Of a stretch of DNA of 64,000 nucleotides, positions 34,336 to 43,428 are shown piece after piece. Made by a program: the position numbers and the translations under genes. Each line of letters opens with the position of its first letter. Position 1 is the first letter of the stretch. The notes under the pieces were generated by a model. The model was given only the letters and a program-made list of their open reading frames with translations. It did not search any database and had not been told where the DNA came from. Source of the stretch: Actinoplanes sp. DH11 (GTDB taxonomy: Bacteria > Actinomycetota > Actinomycetes > Mycobacteriales > Micromonosporaceae); assembly GCF_020873875.1 (NCBI RefSeq), contig NZ_JAHWGU010000015.1, forward strand, positions 1 through 64,000, in the 5' to 3' direction.

Positions 34336-35034
34336 ATGCGGATCCTGGTGGTCGAGGACGATGCGGCGGTGCGTGACTCGCTGGCGCGGACCCTGCGTTT
34401 CGAGGGTTACCAGGTGCAGATCGCCGGCGACGGCCGGGCCGCGCTCGATGCGGTGCGCACCGGCGAGCCGGACGCGGTGATCCTCGACGTCAGCATGCCG
34501 CGGATGGACGGGCTGGAGGCGTGCCGGCAGCTCCGCGCGGACGGCGCGATCCTGCCGGTGCTGATGCTCACCGCTCGCGACAGCGTCGGCGACCGGGTGG
34601 CCGGTCTCGACGCGGGCGCCGACGACTACCTGGTCAAACCGTTCGCCCTGCAGGAACTGCTGGCCCGGATCCGGGCCATGCTGCGGCGTTCCGCGCTGAC
34701 CGTCCCGGCCCTCGACGAGGACCCCGGCGAGTGGCTCTCGTTCGCCGATGTGCGGCTCAACCCGCGGACCCGGGAGGTGTGCCGTGGCGAGCGTTCGCTG
34801 CGCCTGACCCGGACCGAGTTCGCGATCCTCGAGGCGTTCCTGCGGCACCCGCGCCAGGTGCTGTCCCGGGCGGCGCTGTTCGAACAGGTCTGGGGGTACG
34901 ACTTCGGCGAGGGCTCGAACAGCCTGCACGTCTACCTCGGTTACCTGCGCCGCAAACTGGAGGCCGAGGGCGAGGGCCGGCTGCTGCACACCGTGCGCGG
35001 GGTCGGCTTCGTGCTGCGGGAGGAGCCGCTGTGA
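34336..35034 (+). CDS. OmpR-family response regulator
   Basis: 232 residues: receiver domain (1-120) with acidic pocket Glu7-Asp8-Asp9, phosphoacceptor Asp51 and Lys in LVKPF, then a winged-helix DNA-binding domain (LTRTEFAILEAFLRHPRQVLSR...VHYLGYLRRK-type end). It most resembles the MprA/TcrA group. It is probably phosphorylated by the kinase whose GTG start overlaps its stop (GTGA). The CTTAG direct repeats before the operon are a candidate target. Confidence 0.94.
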   Translation: MRILVVEDDAAVRDSLARTLRFEGYQVQIAGDGRAALDAVRTGEPDAVILDVSMPRMDGLEACRQLRADGAILPVLMLTARDSVGDRVAGLDAGADDYLVKPFALQELLARIRAMLRRSALTVPALDEDPGEWLSFADVRLNPRTREVCRGERSLRLTRTEFAILEAFLRHPRQVLSRAALFEQVWGYDFGEGSNSLHVYLGYLRRKLEAEGEGRLLHTVRGVGFVLREEPL

Positions 35035-36440
35035 GCCGCTGGTGGCGGGAACGCACCCTGCACGCTCGGTTGTCGCTGCTGGTGGCCGGTGCGGTCGCGG
35101 CCGCGGTGCTGGCGGTCTCGGCCGGCGCCTGGTTCACGGTCCGGGAGATCCAGCAGGACAAGGTCGAGTCGGAGATGAGGTCCGACGCCGGCACGATCGC
35201 GGCGAACCCGGCGCAGTGGCTGGCCACCGAGGGGACCCGCAAACCCGGTGACTACCAGGACGGCGGCGGTGCCTGGTACGGCAAGGAGATCGGCCCCTGC
35301 TGGCAGATCGTCGACGTGACGGGCGCCGTGGTGGGCGGCAGCCACACCCCGCTCCCGGTCACCGACTCGGCCGCGCTCGTCGCCGCCGGCAGCCGCAAAC
35401 CGGTGCGGGAAGAGGTCAGTCTCGGCTCCGGCGACTACCTGATGCTGACCGTGCCGATCCAGGGCGGCGGCGCCGTGCAGGTTGCCGTCGACAGGTCACC
35501 CGACGACCGGCTGCTCGCCATCTTCGCGGCGCTGCTCGCGCTCGGCTGCGCGGCCGGGGTCGGCGGCGCGGCGCTGCTCGGCCGGACCGTCTCCCGCGCC
35601 GGCCTGGCCCCCGTCGACCGGCTGACCGAGGCCGTCGAGGACGTCGCCGTCACGATGGACCTGACCCGGCCCGTCGATGTAGCCGGCAACGACGAGATCG
35701 CCCGCCTGGGCCGTTCGGTGAACGCGATGCTGTCCGCCATCGACACGTCCCGCCGGGCCCAGCGCGCCCTGGTCGAGGACGCCGGCCACGAGCTGCGTAC
35801 GCCGCTGACCAGCATCCGCACCAACGTCGAGCTGCTCCTCTCGGTCGAGCGCCGCCCCGAGCTGGCGCACCGGCTCACCGCCGAGGACCGGGCCGGCCTG
35901 CTGACCGACCTGGACGCCCAGGTCCGTGAGCTGGCCACGCTGACGACCGAGCTCGTCGAGCTGTCCCGCGAGGAGGGCAGCCGGGGTGCGGCCGAGCCCG
36001 TCGAGTTCGCCGAGGTGGTGACGACCGCGATCGGCCGGGTCCAGCTGCGCGCCCCCGACCTGACCTTCGACGCGGCGCTGCGGCCGGTCACCGTGCAGGG
36101 CCGGCCCGGCGAGCTGGAACGGATGGTGGTGAACGTGCTGGACAACGCCGCCAAGTGGAGCCCGGTGCCGGGCACGGTGCGGGTCGCTCTGGTCCCGGAC
36201 GGCCCCGGCCGGTGTGCCCTGACGGTCACCGACGACGGCCCCGGCATCGCCGCGGAGGACCTGCCGCACGTCTTCGACAGGTTCTACCGCTCGGCGGCGG
36301 CCCGGGCGATGCCGGGTTCGGGTCTCGGCCTGGCGATCGTGGCGCAGACCGCCGGCCAGCACGGCGGGACGGCCGAGGCCCGGCCCGGCACCCCGACCGG
36401 CACGGTGATCACGATCCGGCTGCCGGGCACCCCGGCCTGA
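35031..36440 (+). CDS. Sensor histidine kinase (HAMP type)
   Basis: 469-residue membrane kinase. Two transmembrane helices (about 15-38 and 165-190) enclose an extracytoplasmic sensor domain of about 125 residues; then a HAMP linker, the phosphoacceptor site with His253 in EDAGHELRTPLTSIRTNVE, and an HATPase domain with N box (VLDNAAKW), G1 (DDGPGI) and G2 (GSGLGLAI). GTG 35031 overlaps the regulator stop by four bases. The stimulus is unknown; the operon suggests redox or metal status. Confidence 0.94.
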   Translation: MSRWWRERTLHARLSLLVAGAVAAAVLAVSAGAWFTVREIQQDKVESEMRSDAGTIAANPAQWLATEGTRKPGDYQDGGGAWYGKEIGPCWQIVDVTGAVVGGSHTPLPVTDSAALVAAGSRKPVREEVSLGSGDYLMLTVPIQGGGAVQVAVDRSPDDRLLAIFAALLALGCAAGVGGAALLGRTVSRAGLAPVDRLTEAVEDVAVTMDLTRPVDVAGNDEIARLGRSVNAMLSAIDTSRRAQRALVEDAGHELRTPLTSIRTNVELLLSVERRPELAHRLTAEDRAGLLTDLDAQVRELATLTTELVELSREEGSRGAAEPVEFAEVVTTAIGRVQLRAPDLTFDAALRPVTVQGRPGELERMVVNVLDNAAKWSPVPGTVRVALVPDGPGRCALTVTDDGPGIAAEDLPHVFDRFYRSAAARAMPGSGLGLAIVAQTAGQHGGTAEARPGTPTGTVITIRLPGTPA

Positions 36441-36442
36441 CC

Positions 36443-37414
36443 ATGGAACGGACCATCGGGATCGTCGGCGGCGGGATCGTCGGGCTGGCCGTCGGGCGGG
36501 AGATCGCCCGCCGCCGGCCGGGGACCCGGGTGGTGGTGCTGGAGAAGGAGACCGAGGTGGCCCGGCACCAGACCGGGCACAACTCGGGGGTGGTGCACGC
36601 CGGGCTCTACTATCCGCCGGGCAGCCTCAAGGCGGACCTGTGCGCGCGGGGGCGGGTGCTGCTGCGGGACTACTGCGCCGAGCGGGGGATCGCGTACGAG
36701 GCCTGCGGCAAGCTGGTCGTGGCGGTCCGTGCGGACGAGCTGGGGCGGCTCGACGAGCTGGCGAGGCGGGCGCGGGCGAACGGCGTACCCGGTCTGGGCC
36801 GCCTCGGCCCGGCCGGGATCCGCGAGATTGAGCCGTACGCCACCGGCCTGGCCGCGGTGCACTCGCCGGAGACCGCGATCACTGACTTCCCGGGTGTCGC
36901 GCGGGCGTTCGCGGACGACGTGCGGGCGGCCGGCCTGGTCCGCGGCCTGATCTATCCGGTGCCGGACCCGCGGTACCCGTTCCTGGGCGTGCACTTCACC
37001 CGGCGCGTCACCGGCGATCTCGAGGTCGGGCCGAACGCGGTGCTCGCCGGCGCCCGCGAGGGGTACCGCCGGGGCCGGATCTCGGTGCCCGACCTGGCCG
37101 GGATCGCGGCCTGGCCGGGCACCTGGCGGATGGCCCGGCGGCACTGGCGGACCGGCGTCCGGGAGGTCGCCGGTTCGCTGTCGAAGCGGCGCTACATGGC
37201 CGGCGCGATGCGCTACGTGCCGGAGATCGGCGCGGCCGACGTGGTGCGGGCCGGTGCCGGCGTGCGGGCGCAGGCCCTGGACCGCGACGGCAGCCTCGTC
37301 GACGATTTCCGGATCCACCGGCTGGGTGCGGTCACGGCGGTGCGCAACGCGCCGTCACCCGCGGCGACGTCCTGCCTGGCGATCGCCTGGCACGTGGTCA
37401 GCCGGCTGCCGTGA
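36443..37414 (+). pseudogene. lhgO: L-2-hydroxyglutarate oxidase gene with internal deletion
   Basis: 323 residues against about 395-400 for LhgO, an FAD enzyme that oxidises L-2-hydroxyglutarate to 2-oxoglutarate. The FAD-binding N-terminus (GIVGGGIVGLAVGRE) and conserved TGHNSGVVHAGLYY are intact, as are YPVPDP-RYPFLGVHFTRR, GPNAVLAGAREGY, GVRAQAL and NAPSPAATSCLA at the end. Between Gly164 and Leu165 (36934/36935) about 75 residues are missing in frame, the part that normally has the CAGL and PFRGEYYEL motifs. The product is probably inactive, so it is listed as a pseudogene, though it stays fully open. It follows the histidine kinase by two bases and overlaps the ABC ATPase gene at its 3' end by 17 bases. 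Confidence 0.75.
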
Positions 37415-38198
37415 CCCGGCGGCGGGCCGCCGGCACCACCAGCGGCGTGCCCGTCTCCGGGTCGTCGATGACCCGGCAGGGCAGTCCGAAGACCTCCTCC
37501 ACCAGCTCGGCGGTGAGCACGTCACCGGGGCGGCCGGACTTGACGATCCGGCCGGACCGCATGGCGATCATGTGTGAGGCGTAGCGGGCGGCGTGGTTGA
37601 GGTCGTGCAGGACCGCGACGAGCGTCCGGCCCTGGGTCTCGTGCAGTTCGGCGCAGAGGTCGAGCACCTCGATCTGATGGGCGATGTCCAGGTAGGTGGT
37701 CGGCTCGTCGAGCAGCAGCAGCGGCGTCTGCTGGGCCAGGGCCATGGCGAGCCAGACCCGCTGCCGCTGGCCGCCGGAGAGCTCGTCGACGTTGCGGTCG
37801 GCCAGGTCACCGACCCGGGTCGCGGCCATCGACTCGGTGACCACCTGCTCGTCGGCGCTGGACCAGCGGCGGATCAGGCTCTGGTGCGGGTACCGGCCGC
37901 GGGCCACCAGTTCGGCCACGGTGATGCCGTCCGGCGCGGTCGACGACTGGGGCAGCAGGCCGAGGGTCTTGGCGACCTGCCGGGTGGGCACCGAGTGCAC
38001 GTCCTTGCCGTCCAGCAGCACGGTGCCGGCGGCCGGCTTGAGCAGCCGGGAGAGCGCCCGCAGCAGGGTCGACTTCCCACAGGCGTTCGGCCCGATGATC
38101 ACGGTGAACGAGCCGTCCGGGATGTCGACGCTGAGTTCCTCGGCGATGACCCGCTTGTCGTACGCCAGAGTCATTCCCGTGCCGCTGAGGCGACTCAT
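37398..38198 (-). CDS. Iron-siderophore ABC transporter ATPase (FepC/FecE-like)
   Basis: 266-residue ATPase energising siderophore import. Walker A GPNACGKST, Q-loop GLLPQSS, signature ELSGGQRQRVWLAMAL, Walker B LLLLDEPTTYLDIAHQIEVL (the TYLDIAHQ form is typical of iron-chelate ATPases) and switch His in LHDLNHAARY. Start at ATG 38198 has AGGAGAG five bases upstream; an in-frame ATG at 38225 overlapping the permease stop is the alternative. Last gene of a three-gene operon controlled from the IdeR-box region. Confidence 0.94.
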   Translation of the reverse strand: MSRLSGTGMTLAYDKRVIAEELSVDIPDGSFTVIIGPNACGKSTLLRALSRLLKPAAGTVLLDGKDVHSVPTRQVAKTLGLLPQSSTAPDGITVAELVARGRYPHQSLIRRWSSADEQVVTESMAATRVGDLADRNVDELSGGQRQRVWLAMALAQQTPLLLLDEPTTYLDIAHQIEVLDLCAELHETQGRTLVAVLHDLNHAARYASHMIAMRSGRIVKSGRPGDVLTAELVEEVFGLPCRVIDDPETGTPLVVPAARRRVTAAG

Positions 38199-38224
38199 CT
38201 TCTCTCCTGTGTTCGTGGTGTTCA

Positions 38225-39262
38225 TCAGATCCGACCGGCCCGGCGTTCCATGGTGAGCAACCAGACCAGATAGCCGCCGCCGACGATGCCGGTGACCACG
38301 CCGACCGGCAGCGGGCGCCCGGCGTGCTGCGCCAGCCAGTCCGCGCCGACCAGCAGCAACGCGCCCATCGCCAGGGAAGGGACGAGGTTGGGGCCGGGCG
38401 CCCGGGTCAGCTTCTTGGCCAGGTGCGGCGCGATGAGCGCGACGAAGGCGACCGGTCCGGCCGCGGCGGCGGCGCAGGCCACCAGCAGGGCGGCGGTGAG
38501 CAGGGCGGCGGTGCGCAGGCCTTTCACGGGTACGCCCAGCGCGGCGGCCGCGTCGTCGCCCATCTCCAGGATCCGCAGGCCGGGCCCGCACGCCAGCAGC
38601 AGGACCGGCAACGCGACGGCGAGCACCCCGAGCAGTGGCCCGGCCTGCTGCCAGTCCCGCCCGTCGAGGCTGCCGGTGAGCCAGAGCAGGGCCCGCGCGT
38701 TCTCCATCTGCACGCCGCGGGTCAGCAGATAGCCGCTGATCCCGGTGAAGACGGCCGCCATGCCGATGCCGACCAGGATGAACCGGTACCCGTGCAGGCC
38801 GTGCTTGCCGCCGACCAGCTGGATGAGCACCGCGGCGCCGAGGCCGCCGGCGACCGCGGCGAGGGAGAGCTGGGTGCTGCTGCCACCGAGGATGACCACG
38901 GTGAGCGCGGCGGTGCTGGCGCCGTTGGTGATGCCGAGGATGTCGGGGCTGCCGAGCGGGTTGCGGACCAGTGACTGGAAGACCGCGCCGCCGGCGGCGA
39001 GGGACATCCCGACCAGGATCGCGGTGATCAGCCGGGGCAGGCGCAGTTCGTTGACGATGAAGTCCTGCGCCGGGGTGCCCTGGCCGAACAGGGTGCGCAC
39101 CACGTCGGCGGCGGGGATCGGGAACTCGCCGGTGCCGAGCGTCAGGACGCTCAGCGCGGCGGTGAGCACGACGGCGACCGCACCGACGACCACGGCGCGC
39201 GGCCGGACGCCGACCCGGGCACCGATCGGGCCGGCGGGCTTCTCGACAGTGGTGGTGGTCAT
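38225..39262 (-). CDS. FecCD-family siderophore permease
   Basis: 345-residue polytopic permease (nine to ten helices) of the FecCD/BtuC family, with the conserved stretches DFIVNELRLPRLITAIL, NPLGSPDILGITNGA and GPVAFVALIAPHLA before the coupling helix. It forms the membrane channel of the importer together with the next permease and the ATPase. Its start overlaps the upstream permease stop by four bases. Confidence 0.94.
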   Translation of the reverse strand: MTTTTVEKPAGPIGARVGVRPRAVVVGAVAVVLTAALSVLTLGTGEFPIPAADVVRTLFGQGTPAQDFIVNELRLPRLITAILVGMSLAAGGAVFQSLVRNPLGSPDILGITNGASTAALTVVILGGSSTQLSLAAVAGGLGAAVLIQLVGGKHGLHGYRFILVGIGMAAVFTGISGYLLTRGVQMENARALLWLTGSLDGRDWQQAGPLLGVLAVALPVLLLACGPGLRILEMGDDAAAALGVPVKGLRTAALLTAALLVACAAAAAGPVAFVALIAPHLAKKLTRAPGPNLVPSLAMGALLLVGADWLAQHAGRPLPVGVVTGIVGGGYLVWLLTMERRAGRI

Positions 39263-40242
39263 TTGGCGGCTCGCACGAGGTAGATGAAGAGGGGGCCGCC
39301 GAGGACCGCGGTGACCGTGCCGACCTGGAGTTCGCCGGGGCTGCCGAGGACCCGGCCGAGCACGTCGGAGCCGAGCAGCAGCACCGGCGCGAGCACCGCC
39401 GTGTACGGCAGCATCCAGCGCAGGTCCGGCCCGGTGAACGGACGGACCAGGTGCGGCACGAGCAGTCCGATGAAGACGATCGGGCCGCAGGCCGCGGTGG
39501 CGCCGCCGCAGAGCAGCGTGACCGCGACGATGACGGCGGTGCGGATGACCGCCGGCCGGGCACCGAGGGCGCGGGCGGCGTCGTCGCCGAGCGACAGCGC
39601 GTTCAGCGGGCGGGCGACCGCGAGCGCCACGATCAGACCGGCGCCGATGAACGGCAGCAACCGGACCACGGTGGCGAAGTCCGCGCTGGCCAGCGATCCG
39701 GCGGTCCAGAACCGGACCTTCTCGATGGCCTGCGAGTCGGAGAGCAGGGTGGCACTCACATAGGAGTAGAGGGTGGCATTGAGTGCGGCACCGGCCAGCG
39801 CCAGCCGGGCCGGGGTGGCCGAGCGTCCACCGCCGACCGCGTAGACCAGGGCGGTGACGACGGCGGCGCCGAGCAGCGCGAACCAGATGTAGCCGTAGAA
39901 CGTGCCGACGCCGAGGAAGACTGCGGCCGAGGCGACGCCGGCCGAGGCGCCGGCGTTGATGCCGAGCAGGCCGGGGTCGGCGAGCGGGTTCCGGGTCAGT
40001 GCCTGCATGATCGCGCCGGCCAGGCCGAGGGCCATGCCGACCATCAGGCCGAGCAGTGTCCTCGGCAGACGCATGTCGTGGACGATCCGGTAGTACGGCG
40101 AGGCGGGGTCGGTCAGTCCCGCCCAGACCTCGCCGATGGAGAGGAACCGCGCGCCGAAACCGATGCTGAGGATCAGCACCGCGACCAGGGCCACGGCCGC
40201 GACGATCAGGCCGATGAGCCGGGCCGGCAGGCGTCGCGTCAC
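39259..40242 (-). CDS. FecCD-family siderophore permease
   Basis: 327-residue partner permease with the matching motifs MRLPRTLLGLMVGMALGL, NPLADPGLLGINAGA and GPIVFIGLLVPHLV. First gene of the minus-strand operon, transcribed away from the binding-protein gene. The GTG at 40242 (MTRRLPARLIG) is used; the frame stays open about 100 bases further upstream, so a longer N-terminus is possible. Expected to be induced by iron limitation from the IdeR/DtxR box at 40393. Confidence 0.92.
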   Translation of the reverse strand: MTRRLPARLIGLIVAAVALVAVLILSIGFGARFLSIGEVWAGLTDPASPYYRIVHDMRLPRTLLGLMVGMALGLAGAIMQALTRNPLADPGLLGINAGASAGVASAAVFLGVGTFYGYIWFALLGAAVVTALVYAVGGGRSATPARLALAGAALNATLYSYVSATLLSDSQAIEKVRFWTAGSLASADFATVVRLLPFIGAGLIVALAVARPLNALSLGDDAARALGARPAVIRTAVIVAVTLLCGGATAACGPIVFIGLLVPHLVRPFTGPDLRWMLPYTAVLAPVLLLGSDVLGRVLGSPGELQVGTVTAVLGGPLFIYLVRAAK

Positions 40243-40392
40243 CGGAACCGGCCCGGACGCCGCCTCGACGCCCGAGATGGCCGGCGCCGCCGGGGCCGTG
40301 GTGCGGGACCCCTGATCCGGAGGGGTGTCATAGGTGGACAGTTGATGCTCCCGTCACGGTTCGGCGGATCCTGTTGACGCGCGTTCGGTTCG

Positions 40393-40411
40393 TTAGGTTA
40401 GCCTAACCATT
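40393..40411. promoter_or_regulatory. IdeR/DtxR iron box
   Basis: TTAGGTTAGCCTAACCATT, a near-perfect match to the 19-bp iron box (consensus TTAGGTTAGSCTAACCTAA, 17 of 19). It lies in the divergent promoter region, 45 bases before the binding-protein start and about 150 before the permease start, so Fe2+-loaded IdeR/DmdR should repress both transcription units. Confidence 0.92.
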
Positions 40412-40455
40412 CACGCGGTCGAGTGACCGGTCGTACCCATGAGAAAGACTTGAAG

Positions 40456-41493
40456 ATGTCGTACTCGAAACTTTCTTTGTCCCGTCGTGGCCTGCTGGCC
40501 GCCGGCGGCGCCGCCGGCCTCGGCGCGCTGCTGAGCGCGTGCGGCAGCAACGAGGAGACCGGGTCGTCCTCGGCTGCCTCCGCCCCCGCCGCCGCTGGGC
40601 CCTGGAAATTCACCGATGACCAGCCCAAGGACCTGACCGCGGACAAGACCCCGTCGCGGATCGTCACCTTCACCGGCACCGCCGCCGCCCTGGTCGACCT
40701 GGGCCTCCAGGACAAGATCGTCGGCGTCTTCGGCGAGACCAAGAAGGCCGACGGCACCGCCGAGGACCAGGCCGGCGACCTGGACATCAGCAAGGTCGAG
40801 ATCATCGGCAACGCCTGGGGCGAGTTCTCCGTGGAGAAGTACGCGGCGCTCAACCCCGAGCTGCTGATCACCCACATGTTCGACCCGGGCGCCTACTGGT
40901 ACATCCCGGACGAGAGCAAGGACAAGATCCTCGGCCTGGCGCCGACGGCCACCATCACCGTCGGCCGGGTCCCGCTGACCCAGCCGATCCAGCGGTACGC
41001 CGAGCTCGCCGCCTCCCTCGGCGCCGACCTGAACGCCCCGAAGGTCGCCGACGCGAAGGCCCGCTTCGAGAAGGCCGCCGCCGACCTGACCGCCGCGGCC
41101 AAGGCCAGCGGTGGCATCAAGGTCCTCGCCGGTTCCGGCGCGGCCGACATCTTCTACGTGTCGAACCCCAAGGTGTCGTCGGACATCATGTACTTCAAGG
41201 AGCTCGGTGTTGACATCATCGTGCCCGAGAAGACCGACGGCGGGGACTACTACGAGTCGCTGAGCTGGGAGAACGCCGACAAGTACCACGCGGACATCAT
41301 CTTCCTGGACGCGCGGACCGGCACCCTGCAGCCGAAGGACCTGGCCGCCAAGCCGGCCTGGAACGCGCTGCCCGCCGTCAAGGCGAACCAGGTCTTCCCG
41401 TGGCAGGCCGTCCCGATCTACTCCTGGAACGGCGCCGCGCCGCTCCTGGAGGCGCTCACCGCCGCGATCAAGAAGTCCAAGAAGCTCGCCTGA
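40456..41493 (+). CDS. Iron-siderophore substrate-binding lipoprotein
   Basis: 345-residue extracytoplasmic binding protein. The N-terminus has a twin-arginine-like SRRGLL followed by a hydrophobic stretch and lipobox LLSAC, so it may be a Tat-exported lipoprotein. The body matches the FepB/FhuD type (PSRIVTFTGTAAALVDLGLQDKIVGVFGE; later WENADKYHADIIFLDAR). It delivers a ferric siderophore to the permeases encoded divergently. Start ATG 40456 (MSYSKLSLSRRG). Directly behind the IdeR box. No siderophore synthesis genes are nearby, so the ligand may be made elsewhere or taken from other organisms. Confidence 0.92.
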   Translation: MSYSKLSLSRRGLLAAGGAAGLGALLSACGSNEETGSSSAASAPAAAGPWKFTDDQPKDLTADKTPSRIVTFTGTAAALVDLGLQDKIVGVFGETKKADGTAEDQAGDLDISKVEIIGNAWGEFSVEKYAALNPELLITHMFDPGAYWYIPDESKDKILGLAPTATITVGRVPLTQPIQRYAELAASLGADLNAPKVADAKARFEKAAADLTAAAKASGGIKVLAGSGAADIFYVSNPKVSSDIMYFKELGVDIIVPEKTDGGDYYESLSWENADKYHADIIFLDARTGTLQPKDLAAKPAWNALPAVKANQVFPWQAVPIYSWNGAAPLLEALTAAIKKSKKLA

Positions 41494-41508
41494 TCGTCGT
41501 ACCTGTCG

Positions 41509-41544
41509 AATCCCGCCGTCCGGCGCACGCCGGGCGGCGGGATT
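41509..41544 (+). terminator. Terminator of the siderophore-binding protein gene
   Basis: 16-bp stem with one G-T mispair (AATCCCGCCGTCCGGC and its partner), 4-base loop, followed by TGTCGTT. It begins 16 bases after the stop codon. Confidence 0.75.
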
Positions 41545-41676
41545 TGTCGTTCCGGCCGGGACCGTCGGATCCGGGGCGTCGGACAGGGTGTCCGCCGGCT
41601 TCCGGACGTGAGTCTGAACAGGGAATTCGTCTTCGGAGCGAGCCTGCGCCATCGGTCGTCGTGCCCACGAAACCGC

Positions 41677-41731
41677 ATATAGATGGTGCGTTCTTTGCAA
41701 AACGGACAAAAACTATTTTACGGTCTAAGTC
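41677..41731 (+). promoter_or_regulatory. A+T-rich promoter region of the sulfotransferase gene
   Basis: About 55 bases markedly poorer in G+C than the surroundings, with TTGCAA at 41695 and TATTTT at 41714 (13 bases apart, too close for a standard sigma pair). It lies directly before the ATG and has no clear ribosome-binding sequence, suggesting a leaderless or weakly initiated message. Confidence 0.4.
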
Positions 41732-42814
41732 ATGTCCAGTGCTCGCCCGATCTTCGTCGTCGGATGTCCCCGCTCCGGCACGACGATGCTTCAGCTGATG
41801 CTGCACGCCCACCCGCGGATCGCCCTGCCACCGGAGAACCGGTTCCTGCTGCCCGCCTACGAGCGCCGCCACGAGTACGGCGACCTCAGCCTCCCCGAGC
41901 AGCGCCGTGCCCTCGCCGAGTGGATCGTCGCGTCACCGCACTTCGGCGACCTCGGCCTCGAGACGGAAGCGGTGATCGAGGCGGTCGTCGCGGCGCCGGC
42001 CACGCTCGGGTCGGCCTTCGGGACGATCTTCCAGATGTACGCGCAACGCTTCGGCAAGCCCCGCTGGGGTGACAAGCGACCGTCCTACCTGCGCAACCTG
42101 CCGATCATCCTCCGGCTGTTCCCGGACGCGCAGATCATCAACATCCTGCGCGACGGCCGGGACTGTGTGGCGTCGCTCAAGGAGACCCCGTGGGGTCCCG
42201 ACGACTTCGGCAAGCTCGTCGAGACCTGGGCCCGCTCCGCCGACGCCTCGATGCGCGCCGCCCGCGACTACCCGGCCGACGTCTACCACCAGGTCCGCTA
42301 CGAGGACCTGGTGTCCGACCCGGAACCCCACCTGCGGGCCGTCTGCGCCTTCTTGGAGGAGGAGTACGACCCGGCGATGGCGCGCCCGTCCGAGGTCGCG
42401 CCGGTCGCCGTCCCGGAGTACAAGACGTGGCACTCGCTGACCCACTCCGAGGTCACCACGGCCCGGGTCAGCAGCTGGCAGCGGCGCCTCACCGCCGAGG
42501 AGATCGAACGCTGCGAGAACGTCTTCGGTGACCGGCTCACCCGGCTCGGCTACCAGCTGTCCGAGAACGGCCGCCGCGTCACCCGCTTCCGCGCGGAACG
42601 CACCTGGCTGGCCGTCCGGGATCGCCTCGGACCGGCCCGCCTGCGCGCCGACGACGTTCGCGGCCGCCTCCGCAGCCGCCGCCGGGGCCCGGCCCTGGCC
42701 GCCCGCCTGACGGCCCCCGAGCAGCCGGCGGCCGCACTGCCGGCCACCTCGCGGCCGGCGACCGGCCAGTCGACGTCAGCTCTGGTGTCCGCTACCGATC
42801 AGCCGCCGGTGTAG
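41732..42814 (+). CDS. PAPS-dependent sulfotransferase family protein
   Basis: 360-residue sulfotransferase-3-type protein. The 5'-phosphosulfate loop is CPRSGTTML (residues 12-20) and the 3'-phosphate site lies around RDGRDCVASLKETPW; GDKRPSYLRNLPIILRLFPDA is the conserved middle. The catalytic core ends near residue 285 and a basic, Ala/Arg-rich tail of about 75 residues follows. It should transfer a sulfuryl group from PAPS to a hydroxyl or amine of an unknown acceptor. A close paralogue begins at 63340. The 3' end overlaps the convergent SRPBCC gene by 16 bases. Confidence 0.9.
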   Translation: MSSARPIFVVGCPRSGTTMLQLMLHAHPRIALPPENRFLLPAYERRHEYGDLSLPEQRRALAEWIVASPHFGDLGLETEAVIEAVVAAPATLGSAFGTIFQMYAQRFGKPRWGDKRPSYLRNLPIILRLFPDAQIINILRDGRDCVASLKETPWGPDDFGKLVETWARSADASMRAARDYPADVYHQVRYEDLVSDPEPHLRAVCAFLEEEYDPAMARPSEVAPVAVPEYKTWHSLTHSEVTTARVSSWQRRLTAEEIERCENVFGDRLTRLGYQLSENGRRVTRFRAERTWLAVRDRLGPARLRADDVRGRLRSRRRGPALAARLTAPEQPAAALPATSRPATGQSTSALVSATDQPPV

Positions 42815-43428
42815 AAGGCGATCGTGGCCGCCGACCGGGTCCGCGCCTGCTCCGGGTCCTCGCCCGCCGCGATGTCCGCCTCGGCCCACGCCTCACCGCT
42901 GAGCCGCATGAACAGCGCGCCGTCCGGCGACGCCGACCAGGCCTCGACGGCCGCCGGGTCGACGGGTGTCCCCGGTGCGGTCACGTGCCGGTGCAGGCCG
43001 ATGAGCCCGAGGTCCCAGCCGATGCCGACGGCGCCCGGACCGTACTGCTCCCAGTGCTCGTCGACGTGCGCGATGTGGGTCAGGTCGAACCGGGTGCGGT
43101 CCGCGTCCTCGGGGGTGAGCCGCACCTCGATCCAGCTGACGCCGCCACCGAACTCCCAGGTCGCGGCGTAGGACCGGGGTTTCGCGCAGGCCGTGACGGT
43201 GCCGCCGGCGTTGCCTTCGAGCTGGTACCGGCCGCCTTCACGCAGTTCGCCGGTGACCGGCAGGAACCACCGGGCGATGCGGGCCGGGTTCGTCACCACA
43301 TCCCACAGGTCGTCGAGGTCGGTGTCGTACACCTGGCTGATGGTCAGTTCGCGGGCCTCGCCGGCTTCGAGCACGCGGGTGCCGAGCGTGCGGCGTACCG
43401 TGCTGATCTGTTCCTTGACGTCGATCAT
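42799..43428 (-). CDS. SRPBCC (AHSA1-like) domain protein
   Basis: 209-residue protein with the SRPBCC/AHSA1 fold: VYDTDLDDLWDVVTNPARIARWFLPVTGELREGGRYQLEG, then the strand WEFGGGVSWIEVRLTPED and a C-terminal helix region. Such proteins bind hydrophobic ligands; the exact ligand is unknown. Its ATG (43428) overlaps the ArsR gene stop by four bases, the widespread ArsR/SRPBCC two-gene arrangement, so it is presumably autoregulated with it. Confidence 0.88.
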   Translation of the reverse strand: MIDVKEQISTVRRTLGTRVLEAGEARELTISQVYDTDLDDLWDVVTNPARIARWFLPVTGELREGGRYQLEGNAGGTVTACAKPRSYAATWEFGGGVSWIEVRLTPEDADRTRFDLTHIAHVDEHWEQYGPGAVGIGWDLGLIGLHRHVTAPGTPVDPAAVEAWSASPDGALFMRLSGEAWAEADIAAGEDPEQARTRSAATIAFYTGG

